A stretch of DNA of 46,709 nucleotides from Chara braunii (lineage: Eukaryota > Streptophyta > Charophyceae > Charales > Characeae), in contig BFEA01000180.1 in the NCBI GenBank assembly GCA_003427395.1, forward strand, positions 2,146,688-2,193,396. Direction: 5' to 3'. Each line of letters starts with the position of its first letter. Position 1 is the first letter of the stretch. This document shows, one piece after another, positions 31,957 to 42,192 of this stretch. The notes under the pieces were generated by a model. That model was not told where the DNA came from and ran no database searches. It saw only the letters and a program-made list of their open reading frames with translations. The translations under genes were made by a program, and so were the position numbers.

Positions 31957-32095
31957 GTGTCGTTTTCAGCCTGAAAGCCTGAAAACAAGGGCCTACAGGC
32001 CCTGTGTCGTTTCAGCCTGAAAGCCTGAAAACAAGGGCCTACAGGCCCTGTGTCATTTCAGCCTAAAACAGGGCCCTCCAGGCCCCGAGTCTTTT
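31957..32095. repeat. 46-bp tandem repeat, three copies, inside the LTR
   Basis: Units GTGTCGTTTCAGCCTGAAAG through GGGCCTACAGGCCCT start at 31957, 32004 and 32050; the last is diverged. Confidence 0.9.
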
Positions 32096-32744
32096 CAGCC
32101 TGGAACGGAGGGCCATTTTCAGGCCTCATAAGACCGACCTGCCCGGAAACTTAGGCACCAGACCAGGGTTTTAGCACAGGCCATTTTGGGCCTGTTTTCA
32201 AGACAACCTTTGTTTGAGCTTCAACGCCAGGGTCTGGCACATTTTGGCATTGGCAAGAGCAGCCTCCTGGACGGGCCAGCACTATATAGGACTGGCCCGC
32301 CCTGCAGGCTGCAGGTAGTTCATAGGGACTTCCCAGGCACTTCACGTGCAGTTCAGGAGGCAGGAGGTAGTCTTCAGGATTCGGCAGCAGCACTTTGGAG
32401 GAGCGCTGCAGTAGTAGTCTTCAGTGCTTGGCGCTAGTAGGAGCTAGAGTAGTACTGGAGAGAGAGAGATTGGGCCGAGGCCAGGGAGACTTACCTGCAG
32501 CGCCATAGCTCCAGCTTCATCTTCGAGGTACCTGCAGCACGGCGCCACCTTCAGAGGTTAGTACCTGGCACATGAGAGAGAGAGAGTTCTTCCTCTTCCT
32601 CTTCTCAGTCCACCATCTCCCTCCCACCCTCTCACTACCTGACTTCACTGCATCAGCAGACTACGAGAGGGCAGGCTTAGTGACATTCGGATCCAGACTT
32701 GACATTAGGCTTCAGACATTTGACAAGGGATTATCTGGGACTTG

Positions 32745-33016
32745 TAACGAAGACTGGGTGTTGACGACATTCCCATCTCCCCCCTTCTTCTTCATCTGAT
32801 CCCCTCCTCTTCGTCTGTGTATGGTCTGGACCTGGCACATTCTTCCTGTGTGTGGCGCCAGGCCCCTTCACACCTTGTGATAACGAAGACTTGGTGTTGA
32901 TGACATTCCCATCTCCCCCCTTCTTCTTCGTCTGATCTCCTCCTCTTCGTCTGTGTATGGTCTACACCTGGCGCATTCTTCCTGTGTGTTGCGCCAGGCC
33001 CCTTCATACCTTGTGA
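32745..33016. repeat. 136-bp tandem duplication inside the LTR
   Basis: TAACGAAGAC units start at 32745 and 32881 and run to CCTTGTGA with about nine differences. Confidence 0.92.
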
Positions 33017-33300
33017 TGAGGATGATGTATGTTTGGTATGTATTGTGACATTGATTGGGCTAGTCATTGGTATTCTAGCATTCTGCTGTATTGTCTTGCA
33101 CTACGTGAGAGAGGTCAGTCCCGGTCAGGTCAGGGCTTATATCTAAGTCATCCACTGCGCTACAAAGCACCATTTTTGTATGTATCAGGATGTACANTGC
33201 TTGTTGAGATTCTACTAGCACTGCATTGTCCATTCAAGCCTTTTTATCACATTGGGGATCCTTGGTTTTATATGTACATCGCCCAACTAGGCATGTAACA

Positions 33301-33312
33301 CTTAGCTCTTTC
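33301..33312 (-). promoter_or_regulatory. Polypurine tract next to the 3' LTR
   Basis: The minus strand reads GAAAGAGCTAAG immediately before TGTTACATGC. Its position is where plus-strand DNA priming occurs in LTR retroelements. It is moderately purine-pure only. Confidence 0.55.
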
Positions 33313-34560
33313 ATAATACGACACAATATGCGGTGCTGTCTCAATTAATTCATCTCTTGTACACCAGCGATCTTCTGAAGGTTCCTGATAGGCAAATCTC
33401 ACCTTATACTGTTGTTGTGGTCTACCCCTGCGCCCAGATCTATAGACATCTTCCCCAACATCCACATCATACTTACCATCCATATCAAGGGGAATCATAG
33501 ATCTGCGTGATGGAAACATGTCATTACTGACGCAAGGAAGTAACTTTGAAGCGTGAAACACCAGATATGTGTGCAAGTATGGAGGAATCTCAACAACGTA
33601 AGGAGGACCATCCACATCGCCAATTACACCCAGAATCTGTCATGGTCCCCTATAAGCTGGCAATAATTTTTGCGATATGTTTCCCTCAGGAAGAAACTCT
33701 TTCGACTTTACCTAGACTAGGTCTGCTACAGCAAATTGCGAGGCCCTGCGATGCTTATTAGGTTGTTCTATCATCTGATGCTATGCTTTACTAATGTTCT
33801 CTTTAACCTTTTCAATATTTGTCTGATATCGCACAACGAATTCCCTAGTTCCTAGTGGACGCCTCTGTATTTGATCAGGATTTAGACAATCTATGGGTCT
33901 ACGAGGGCGCCATCCCAAATGCAATTCGGTAGGTGTTCTGGAAGTAGACTGATGTACAAAATTGTTATGGGCATAATCAATTTTCGGAGATGTTCATCCT
34001 AGTCAATTTGATCTGGTCGGATGTACATTCGCAGCGTCTGCTGCAACAACGTGTTCATCTGCTTGGTCTGTCCGTTAGTCTCAGGATGTCTGCCGGAGGA
34101 CATAGTCAACATCTCTTGCTGCCACTGTTCACCTGTGAACCGAGTATCTCTGTCACCCACAATGGTTAAGGATGCCCAGAATCCCTTACCCAATGATTAA
34201 ATAATTCTTGAATTACCAAATCCGTTCTGGCTTCAGCGGGAAGTGGAACAAAAACAACAAATTTACTAAATCGGTCTACCACAACCATAACCTAACTCTT
34301 ACCATTTCTGCTTTTAATCTTAGCATCCATAATCTTAGATACGGAATCCCCGGGTCCTGACGGTCTAGGCAGCGGTTTAAGCAATTCAAGGGGAGGTTGT
34401 GTGGAACTCTTGTTCCTTTGACATACCTGACAGCCTTGCATGTAGGAAATGTAGTCATGCTTCATTCTCGGCCACGTGTAGGAGCGCAGGTTCGCATAAG
34501 TCTTCCTCCATCCAAAGTGCCCCTTAGTGTCGTGATTTTCCCCAAGTATCATGCTACGGA
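33301..34560 (-). pseudogene. Ty3/gypsy integrase with chromodomain-like end, decayed
   Basis: The order on the minus strand is the zinc-binding H-H-C-C region (GHFGWRKTYANL, WPRMKHDYI, CQVCQRNKS; 34552 to about 34400). The core follows with VVVDRFSKF (about 34290-34265), GDRDTRFTGEQWQQ (about 34155) and HPETNGQTKQMN (about 34080). Last come the C-terminal segment PAYRGP (about 33645) and a chromodomain-like stretch with VFHASKLLP, KVRFAYQEPSEDRW and TAPHIVSYYERAK (33615-33301). In-frame stops and frame changes separate the pieces. The third catalytic acid after GQT is Lys instead of Glu. It is nonfunctional. Confidence 0.88.
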
Positions 34561-34589
34561 TTTCCTCGTTGTTAGGGACACATAGTCGG

Positions 34590-35112
34590 TTGCGTCACCC
34601 AATAGTATGGGACTTCATGTGGTGCAGTTTGCACCTTGCCAAATAGTTGGCTATAGACTGGATCACTCGCATAAGCAAACTTAATTTTCTCTTGCAGTTC
34701 GGTGCTATATACATCAAAATGGCACCAAAAAAGTCTGATCTCCTACTTGGAGCATCGGCGACTACGTTATACTTCCCCTTGACTGGCTTCAATTCGAAGT
34801 CAAACTGATCAATCTCAGTGGCCCACCTAGTCAATTTAGGTGTTATACGGGCCTGCGTTTTAAGCCAACGAAGTGTCTCATAATCAAAGTACACCTTGAA
34901 GTGGCGTCCTAGTAGATAGTGTCGCCAACGACTAAGAGCTTCTTAGAGAGCAAACAACTCTCTTTCGTATGTGGACGCGGCAACCTTCTCACTAGGCAAT
35001 CGACAAGACATATATTCCACTACTCTGTACCCCTTGCCATCACCTTGCTAGAGTACGACCCCTATCCCATATTGACTGGCGCCAGTTGTCACAGGGCTTG
35101 GCAACCTCAAGG
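34590..35112 (-). pseudogene. Ty3/gypsy RNase H domain, decayed
   Basis: The minus-strand frame reads TGASQYGIGVVL, then YRVVEYMSCRLP, YERELFAL, HYLLGRHFKVYFDYETLRWL and finally KYNVVADAPSRR. This is the usual order of this family's RNase H. The catalytic Asp of TDAS is Gly here and there are in-frame stops (after VVL and FAL). No reverse transcriptase palm motifs precede it; protease-like sequence lies directly upstream. Confidence 0.88.
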
Positions 35113-35600
35113 TAGTACATACCTAACAACATGTCAAATGGTAGGTCGTTGCTAACCAGAAATGAAATCTTATGATTAAGTTCCCCTTCTACATAGGAGA
35201 GAGTGCAGACCACATCCTTAACGTAGTCCTCCACCAACATGCGCTCTTTGTTGGCCAAAGTAGATGCTACTGGTCTACTAAGGCGCTGCACCCAGTCCTA
35301 TAGGCGCAGCCTGTCAACGCAGTCGCAACTTAAAAAGTTTCATGTGGAGTCAATGTCTACGGAGGCACCGCACTTGCGGCCACCTACACCAACTTCCACA
35401 ACGAAGTGCTCCCCTCTAGGACTTCGACTTAGCGCCACCCAGGACTCACGAGGGTCCCTTGCCGACCACTCACTTTGTAGGTCCTCTAAGGCCTTAGACA
35501 CATCCAACGAGCAGAGTATCGTTGGGTTAGGATTCGTTTGTGGGGTGACTAAGGAGTCGATAGCTTCGGCCAACTCTTGAAACGGGGAGGGTACATCACC
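35113..35600 (-). pseudogene. Aspartic-protease region, decayed
   Basis: FLVSNDLPFDMLLGMYYLE (about 35183-35127) is the flap-to-C-terminal part typical of Ty3/gypsy protease (V..LP.D.ILGM..L). Upstream the frame breaks and no intact D[ST]G active site is visible. A minus-strand frame at 35573-35340 belongs to the spacer between gag and protease. About 20 bp after LGMYYLE the sequence is already RNase H, so the whole reverse transcriptase is missing. Confidence 0.7.
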
Positions 35601-36129
35601 CGCTTCGATGAGAGTAGTAGCAGCTACAACTTCTACTGGCCCTAGATGTTTCCCGAGCTAGAGCTCGTAGAGGTCCCGCCTTGGGAGAAGGGAATCCCAC
35701 CCTTAGGTGGTATCTTCTGCGGAACCTTTGCGTTCTTGCACATGAAGTGCTGATGGTCATACTCGTCATGTTTGATGCAAGCACCCCACGAATAACGGTC
35801 CCGCCACACCTCTTGATCCAAACCTGCTCGAACCCAAACCGCTATCTTGTTCGGGTTGGTGGTTTACCCCTGACTCCTCTATTAACTGCCATTGTCGCAG
35901 CCTCTTGCCTTTCCTTTTACTTCTGCAGCGAGGCTGGTACCCTCAGCACTATCCTCGCTGTCTAACTTTGTACTGTCCACAACAGTCTTCAATCTCGGTT
36001 TGAGTCCCATCGGCCTCGACCATCATCAATCGGCTCCCCTTCTACTTCCACTCTTGTGGACTTTTCTTCTTTCTTCCATCCGTAGGGACTTGTTGAGCAC
36101 CTCCTAGTGTGGCCTCTACGTCTAAGACC
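35601..36129 (-). other. Gag-protease spacer, no clean domain
   Basis: Lies inside the Ty3/gypsy locus. Mixed frames with many stops, and no zinc knuckle could be confirmed. Confidence 0.5.
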
Positions 36130-37470
36130 TTCTTGCTGAAGGTTTAAAAAGTATGAAACTCTAGCCGAGCTTCGCTGGCTAACATGTTCTTGATGTCTGT
36201 AGGAAGACGCCTCAAGAACATGGTCAACAAGACCTGTATATTGTACTCCAGGACGACAACCAAGCGCTCTACGGTAGAGGTGAGTTCGCACACTTGTACT
36301 TTTTAACATCAAGTTTCAGCAACCCATCAATGGCAATATGTGCCTGTTGTGGGTTGTGCCATCGCGCTTGCACCAAGTCCATAAAGCTCTTCATGGTATG
36401 GGTCTTAGCCAGTCACTCATGTTCCTGCCGAATCCCTTTGACACTACTAATCCGTTTAGCCAAACGAGCTGCTGAACCCTCTAAATAGGATACATCAGTT
36501 ATCACTTCCTCCTCTACCAGCGTCCTCTTCGCCCTTACCCATACTGGAACCGTTCTCAACCATGTGTCGAGAGCCTCATCCTCCTTATCTCCTAAGGAGG
36601 TTGCGGGTGGCTTGAGTGGGGTCTTGGGGTACCAAGGTTGTTGTTGTCCCGCTGGTGGGACAAGTGGCGGCCGTGGTGTAGCTCCAACCGTTGGACTAAA
36701 AGATGAAGAAGCAACAGTCTGTGTTGCTGCTGCTGAAGCACCACTTGGTATGGTACCAACGTGGGGCGCATAAGGACCTGTCATCGCCGAGAATGGCGGC
36801 GATGGCAAAGCTGCTGGCCTGAGTCTTGGCCTATGCATGACATTCAGAATCTGGTCTAGGATATCCTGGATAGCGTTCAATATGCTGTCCATGTATGCAT
36901 GCATGGACAAGATACTCGCCTTGACGATCTTCATGTTACCGTCTAGAGTTGAGTCATCTAATCCCTCTAAAGCAGCCTTGTCTACCTCTCTGCCCTCCAG
37001 TCTGATACTTCTATTTCTAATTTCATTCTCTCTTTCGGTAGCCTTCTTAAGTTCCTCCTCTAGCCTTAAGCGGATCCTCTCCACTTGCTGGAGCTCCATC
37101 TGCTCCCTGGTGCACGGAGGCAGCGAGTTGGACTGCAATCCCGCTATCTGACTGGCCCCGGCCCCTGTTGTACTGGAGATGGACCGTCCGGTAGTGTTCG
37201 ACATTCCCAATGAGAAACCGGATGAGGTTGTTGTAGTCGATGCTGCAGATGTACCATTGCTACTGCGCTAATCGCTGCTACTGCCAACGTTCTCTCTACA
37301 GTTGCTGCAACTTCCCTCACAGTCTCAAGATTGCGGGCCCTTGCTTCGACCCTTATCCTTCTCTCTTTTCCCGGTAACAGGACCTGGAAGACTGTATGTA
37401 TCCTACGCGTATCGCGCCTAGTCTGCCTTCGGTTGTCAGTTGTGCCTTCACCACCCTCTGATCCACTCAT
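36130..37470 (-). pseudogene. gag of Ty3/gypsy family A, copy 2, frameshifted
   Basis: It starts MSGSEGGEGTTDNRR at 37470. A frameshift near 37200 moves to the frame carrying the coiled-coil-like CTREQMELQQVERIRLRLEE segment, then MHAYMDSILNAIQDILDQIL and LDTWLRTVPVWVRAKRTLVE. After a stop at about 36410 capsid-like sequence continues (THTMKSFMDLVQARW, then LEYNIQVLLTMFLRRLPTDI) to about 36145 with another frame change. It is the longer of the two family A gag copies in the window and shows what copy 1 has lost. Confidence 0.82.
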
Positions 37471-38733
37471 CGGCTAGGCAGACGTTGTCTGCACTAGTAT
37501 CCACTTTGGAAACTACCGCAGCATACGTCTGACCGGTTCTAAAAAATATATATATATATTAAAATAAATATCCGGCGAGTTACCTAGACTACCGTCCAAA
37601 GGTATCAACAACACTTACACAAGTTGTACTTAGACTAAACCTACCTTGATTCACTGACAAAAGCTTTGAAAAGAACTGACAATGGTAGAACATTACGATT
37701 TTAATCTAGGTTGTCTGTGAGGTGTTAGTAGTCTGACAACCAACTAATCAAGAATTGACTAAGTAAGCAGATGTATGCACAATCGATATAGTTGTGTCTG
37801 ACAGTTGAGTCTCAATTGGAATCTTCCTTCCCTGTATCCAACGTGCCTGTAGGCATCATCAAGCGGTAGTGTCTAAGGTGTGCATTAGCGGCCCACCCCT
37901 GTGCCCAAAGCGTATGCTTATGACCAAAGCTGCCCTTTATTTATCCTCGCATGCAACGAGCCTTACGTCTGACTAATCTGGCTGATCAAGAGGCAGTTTA
38001 AGGACAACCCCCACGGTCCTTAGGAATTGTTTAACGTCGCAAACAAGACGACGATCATAGCTAGTGGACAGTTCAGACCCCGACCATAAATATTTATAGA
38101 CAGTCTAGATAGCCTCTACAAAGGACTGGTCAGTCCGCACACCCCTTCTATCAGCGCAACAAAGAGCCTTAATGGACAAAGCAGCATGGCCTGCGTGTAC
38201 TACTCCCATGGGTTGGCATGGTGACCGTGACCTGTGCATCGACCAGGGCCCTTCAGAGGCGCCGCCCTCTCCTGCCAGATGCGCCACCGAGAAGAATGTC
38301 GTCTAGCAAGGTAGAGCCCTCACGACTCACACAAAAGAGAGGACACTCAAGGTTGGACTCACTTCCTCGCGGTAAGAAGAGATTGAGAGGGTAGATAAGG
38401 TAAGGGAACAACACACCTGGAGATAGCTGCCCCCAACCACAAATTTCTCACCAATTCAGCCAACGTGCATTTCGATGACCGGTCGTTGTTTTGGTACCAC
38501 CCACAATGCGATGCAGTGCCACCTCAGCCAAAATGCCACATCAGCATGCTCTCATCATCATACATACACCCGCTGTCACCACAACTCCCACGCTGTCGCC
38601 ACAGCCTTCCAGCGGCCGGCCCCTCTACCTGGGCCCCGGTATATCAAGCCAGCGCCAAAGTATCCTTACTGGACATAAGCATTGTCAGCGCACCGAGTAA
38701 CAATGTCGCCATCGTCGGGTAAGTGGCGATCGT
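37471..38733 (-). other. Untranslated leader of family A, copy 2
   Basis: Collinear with 21296-22531. It has an AT tract (37548-37560) beside the gag start. Confidence 0.7.
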
Positions 38734-38751
38734 GAACCAGCTCCGATACCA
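38734..38751 (-). promoter_or_regulatory. Primer-binding site, initiator-Met tRNA type, copy 2
   Basis: The minus strand reads TGGTATCGGAGCTGGTTC, identical to the site at 22532-22549, three bases after the LTR end TTGCA. Confidence 0.85.
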
Positions 38752-38754
38752 AAT

Positions 38755-39817
38755 TGCAAGGAATACGAGTGGGAACGATATAAAAAAAGCCAACTTGCAA
38801 AATCACACAGATGTCCTAAGTAGTCGTGTACAAGCAGAGAGCACAAATGCACCGAGATTCCTCTAAATAAGAGCAATACAATGAAGTAATGAGCCAATGT
38901 TCAACCCTCAGGCCACAACGACACAGTATCCAAAGTTGCTCCTCTCTGTCTGGGGCCCAGCACCCAGCCTACACTACTTGACTATCCTACCTACATCAGT
39001 GTTCTCGCAACAGGCTCACTTTGACTCTCGAAGACCAATGTACATGACGTCAACACCATAGTTGACCTCTCTCATGTACCAGGTACGTATCTTGTCTCCC
39101 CTCATCAGACCCTGTCCACCCACACTCGCCCCCTTCCTGAAGACCACTGATAGCCCTCTTACCCCCTAGCGCCCTGCAGCCCGGCTATGGCTGCTAGCGT
39201 TCCGCTGCCCAGCAACGCCCCTCTTCTCCTCACACACGCCCGCAATGCGCCCTGGCCTCAGCGCAGCACACAGTCTTTAACGCAGCAGCGCAGCAGTGTG
39301 ACCGCATTGCCTGCGTGGACCAGAATGCCAGATCCTAGCTGCGTTCCTTCCTATATGGAAGTGGCAGCCTCTACTTGGCTGCGTGTGGCTTGGCTGGAAG
39401 CTTCCAGTAGCTTCCGGTTGGGCCCCACTGTCTGCGCCCAGGCCCAGTGCTACAGTTGAGGGCGTGGGCCCTTTACAGTTGGGCACGACCTAAGCCTCCA
39501 GACTTGGGTCGTTTGCTGCACTTGCACAGGACCTGGGGTATGTACGTCGACAATGGTGCTTTTGCGTAGGCCTATGGCCACTTCGTGATGTATCGGCCCT
39601 CCATTGTGTGTATGTGACCAGGCGCAACTGTCAAGGCCTGGGCCAAATTGTACGACGCAGCTTAGGGAGGCTCACGCGTCCACTCAACCAACTGGTGGGC
39701 TGCAACAGCCTGAGTACCCACATATGAAAAATGTTGAATTTTGGCCTTTGGTGAATATTCAGGCCTGCCTTCACTTAGGGCAGGCAGTTGGCTTGCTGGG
39801 GGCCTCTGCCCACAACA
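38755..39817 (-). repeat. 5' LTR of family A, copy 2 (about 1.06 kb)
   Basis: The 3' edge is fixed by the primer-binding site. The 5' edge is set at TGTTGTGGGC (39817), but weak similarity to copy 1 continues to about 39860, so the true start may be there. Confidence 0.75.
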
Positions 39818-39860
39818 TGTGCATGCTTGACAACGGCCCGGCGAGGGCTCATTGCTCGCA

Positions 39861-41440
39861 ATTGTCAGAGGTACTCAGTGCTGACCACTGATAATCTCCC
39901 TCGATCGGTCGGTAGTCTCAATGGATGAAGATATGATGTGCAGTTTCTCATTTGACCCGTAAAAGTAAATGATGTACTCAATGAATTTTTGGTCTTTCAC
40001 TAACTCAAGAGCTCGAACCCTTATCAATTTTACATAGAATAGGATGTCTTCAACGGTTGTCCTCCCATCCTTCCACTTTATCTCTGTAGAGAGTGCAGGG
40101 CATCACGAGAGTGTCCTTGCTATACATGATTTTTCCTCTTACGCTTTATCATAAACAGTCTCTGATTTGTTTAGTTGAAAAGAGAACGTGAACTCTGCTC
40201 GTCTTACAGTCTCCTGACACATTTGGACCCTGCTGGAAATTACCCCTGTTGGTTCACTTAGCGAGGTACAAATGATCAATACTCTAATTTGTATACAACG
40301 CAAGGTGCTGCTGAAAACTACTCCTTTAGAAGTCCAACCACTGCTGTCCCGCACGAGTCAATGCCCTGTTAGTCTCTCTTTGCATATTGATCCAGTAGTT
40401 TCCACCGACACGCTTCTCAATAAGTAACAATCAGAAAAAGCCAATCTCGTGATGTCATAGCAGCCCAATCAGCTAAACAAATTGGCTGAAGCTAGTGATC
40501 AGAGGTATTCAAGATAGGAAGTAGCCATCTGACGACTTCGGTGAGGACCACAAAAGTCTGACAAAAACGGCGAACCGAAGTAGATTAACGACCGTCAATT
40601 TGGTCAGAAAACTTGATGACGTCAACTCTGTTTGAGTCACAACTTGGACATTGCATCGCCAGTAACTGTCCAGGATGTCTAAATCTTCAGCACAATGGCA
40701 ACGAAGGCAAAGTTGGGGAGGGGAACTAGAGACGACTGCAGACTACTCACAGGTAAGCAGATGACCCAAACAGCTAAGTGCACCCGCTTTCACTAGATAA
40801 CGAACCTGACCTCAAGCGCTTGATCTGTGAGTCTGGTTTCCCCAACCTCTCTCATGCCATTGTCCAGTGGTCCTGTGACTACTTTGGAACGCATTTCTAA
40901 TCGCCGCACCCGAATGCCACCAATCAGCGTAGGTGAGTAAAAGAGGCATTGATCACCGATCAGCGTAGGTGAGTAAAAGAGGCATTGATCAATGTTCAGT
41001 AATGGCAATGAAAGGTTTTCTGGCCAGCGCCATGCATGCCTCTAATGATGTCAATAGTAGGGTGCGCAGATGTCTCTCGTGAGAGTCTCACGAAAGTCTT
41101 ATGCCAGTCCGACTTCGTCTGCGTATGCCCTCCGCTATTTTCCTAATACAACAGCTAATGTTCACAATGCGGAGTAAGAGATGAAAAAGGCAACGATGGA
41201 TGATCAGCGCTGGCGGTTGGCCGGGGAACATCTCCTATCCAATGTCATGCTTGTCGTATATGACGTCAACAACAAGAAGCGCACACGTCTAGTGACTTAC
41301 AAAAGTTTGACTCCTCTCTCCCGTGTGCATCGCTCGTGTGTCAGGCAACCAAACCTAGAGGTGATAATGCAGCTGAAAATGAAGGGCATCAACAATGAAA
41401 ATTTCCACACGTTCTCCCGTAGATTTGACCGTAATAAAGC
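39861..41440. other. Stretch with no recognised gene; small tandem duplication
   Basis: A 36-bp period tandem duplication (ATCAGCGTAGGTGAGTAAAA units at 40923 and 40959) is present. A 100-codon plus-strand frame (41181-41483) has no recognised family and runs into the LINE 3' end. Nothing else was seen. Confidence 0.5.
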
Positions 41441-42192
41441 CTTCTTGAATCTGGGAGCACATTGTAGTCTCCCAAACCCCTAACCCCTAAACCCCGAGGA
41501 CCGCGGCAGCTCCTTTCATCACCGATGACAGTGATCCACACTTTGTGTAGCCGGCCACTCTTGCCGTGTTGATCCCCCGACTCCTGCCTAGGGTGGGTCT
41601 CTGGTCTGCGGCGCAGTTGATGATCCGACGTCTCGAGGTCGCGTAGTTGCCCCCTCCTTCTGCTGCATTGTGAGAGGATGCGAAAGGATGTCAGGCTGTT
41701 AGCAATGTGGGAGCGGGAGCAGGGTGGGGTGGGGCAGCGCTGGAGATAGGAGGAGGACAGACAGGAGAGGTCGTGTGCGGGAGGTGGGTTGGGGTCCAAG
41801 GGCCGAGCAGAAAGTTGGTCGGCAGGAACGGGACCTCAAAGTCTTGCAGGGGTTTCCTCTGCCAGGTCAGCTCTCCTGCCCTCCAGTGTTTCCAGTGTAT
41901 GCTGAGATCGTGTTGCAGTGAAGAGAAGAGACAGTGGGGGTCTTGCCATATCTGGCAATACGATTCCCGAATAGCCTCCCTGAGGATGACATCCTTCTCT
42001 TTGTGGTACTCCCGTGACATGGTTTTCCAGGCATTTTGGGTTTGGGATCTGATTTCGTCCTCTATCTCCTGTTGCGCTCTCTGCAGTCCAAACTGGTGGT
42101 CTAGCCCCAATTTACTTTCATGTCCGCTGCCAGTGAAAAGAGGTGTATAGTCTGGGTGAGGGCTTGCAGACTGTCCCGATCCGCACGTATGA
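41441..42192 (-). mobile_element. Inverted, internally deleted copy of the LINE 3' end (left arm)
   Basis: On the minus strand from 42192 it matches 42207-42296 (about 87 of 90 bp), then jumps to the sequence matching about 44152-44830, skipping some 1.85 kb. The break falls at ATTGGGGCT/AGACCACC. The arms differ by scattered substitutions and small indels (for example an 11-bp gap near 41620), so the left arm is not a mirror-image assembly echo. Confidence 0.9.

Larger units (their letters stand above)
31909..33300 (-). repeat. 3' LTR of the Ty3/gypsy locus (family B), 1392 bp
   Basis: The ends are TGTTACATGC (31909) and GCATGTAACA (33291-33300), a perfect 10-bp terminal inverted repeat of TG..CA type. 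On the minus strand it follows the integrase/chromodomain-like frame directly through a purine-rich GAAAGAGCTAAG. A TATA-like palindrome CTATATAG lies near 32282. It shows no evident similarity to the family A LTR (38755-39817). Position 33196 is N. Confidence 0.75.
31909..39860 (-). mobile_element. Ty3/gypsy locus, RT-less, with two unlike LTRs
   Basis: On the minus strand: family A LTR, primer-binding site, leader, gag, protease remnant, then RNase H, integrase, chromodomain-like end, polypurine tract and family B LTR. All parts are in one orientation, but reverse transcriptase is absent and the two LTRs do not match. The simplest readings are two nested or adjacent elements fused by a deletion, or a recombinant element. 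Confidence 0.75.

Noticed and set aside
41472-41495. Telomere-like CCCCTAACCCCTAAACCCC motif (and its complement near 44775-44792)
   Set aside because: Only two or three irregular units, present in both arms of the LINE as part of its 3' UTR; not a telomere array.
41691-42110. Minus-strand frame of 139 codons as an independent gene
   Set aside because: It is the inverted copy of the LINE RT C-terminus found at 44.15-44.57 kb.
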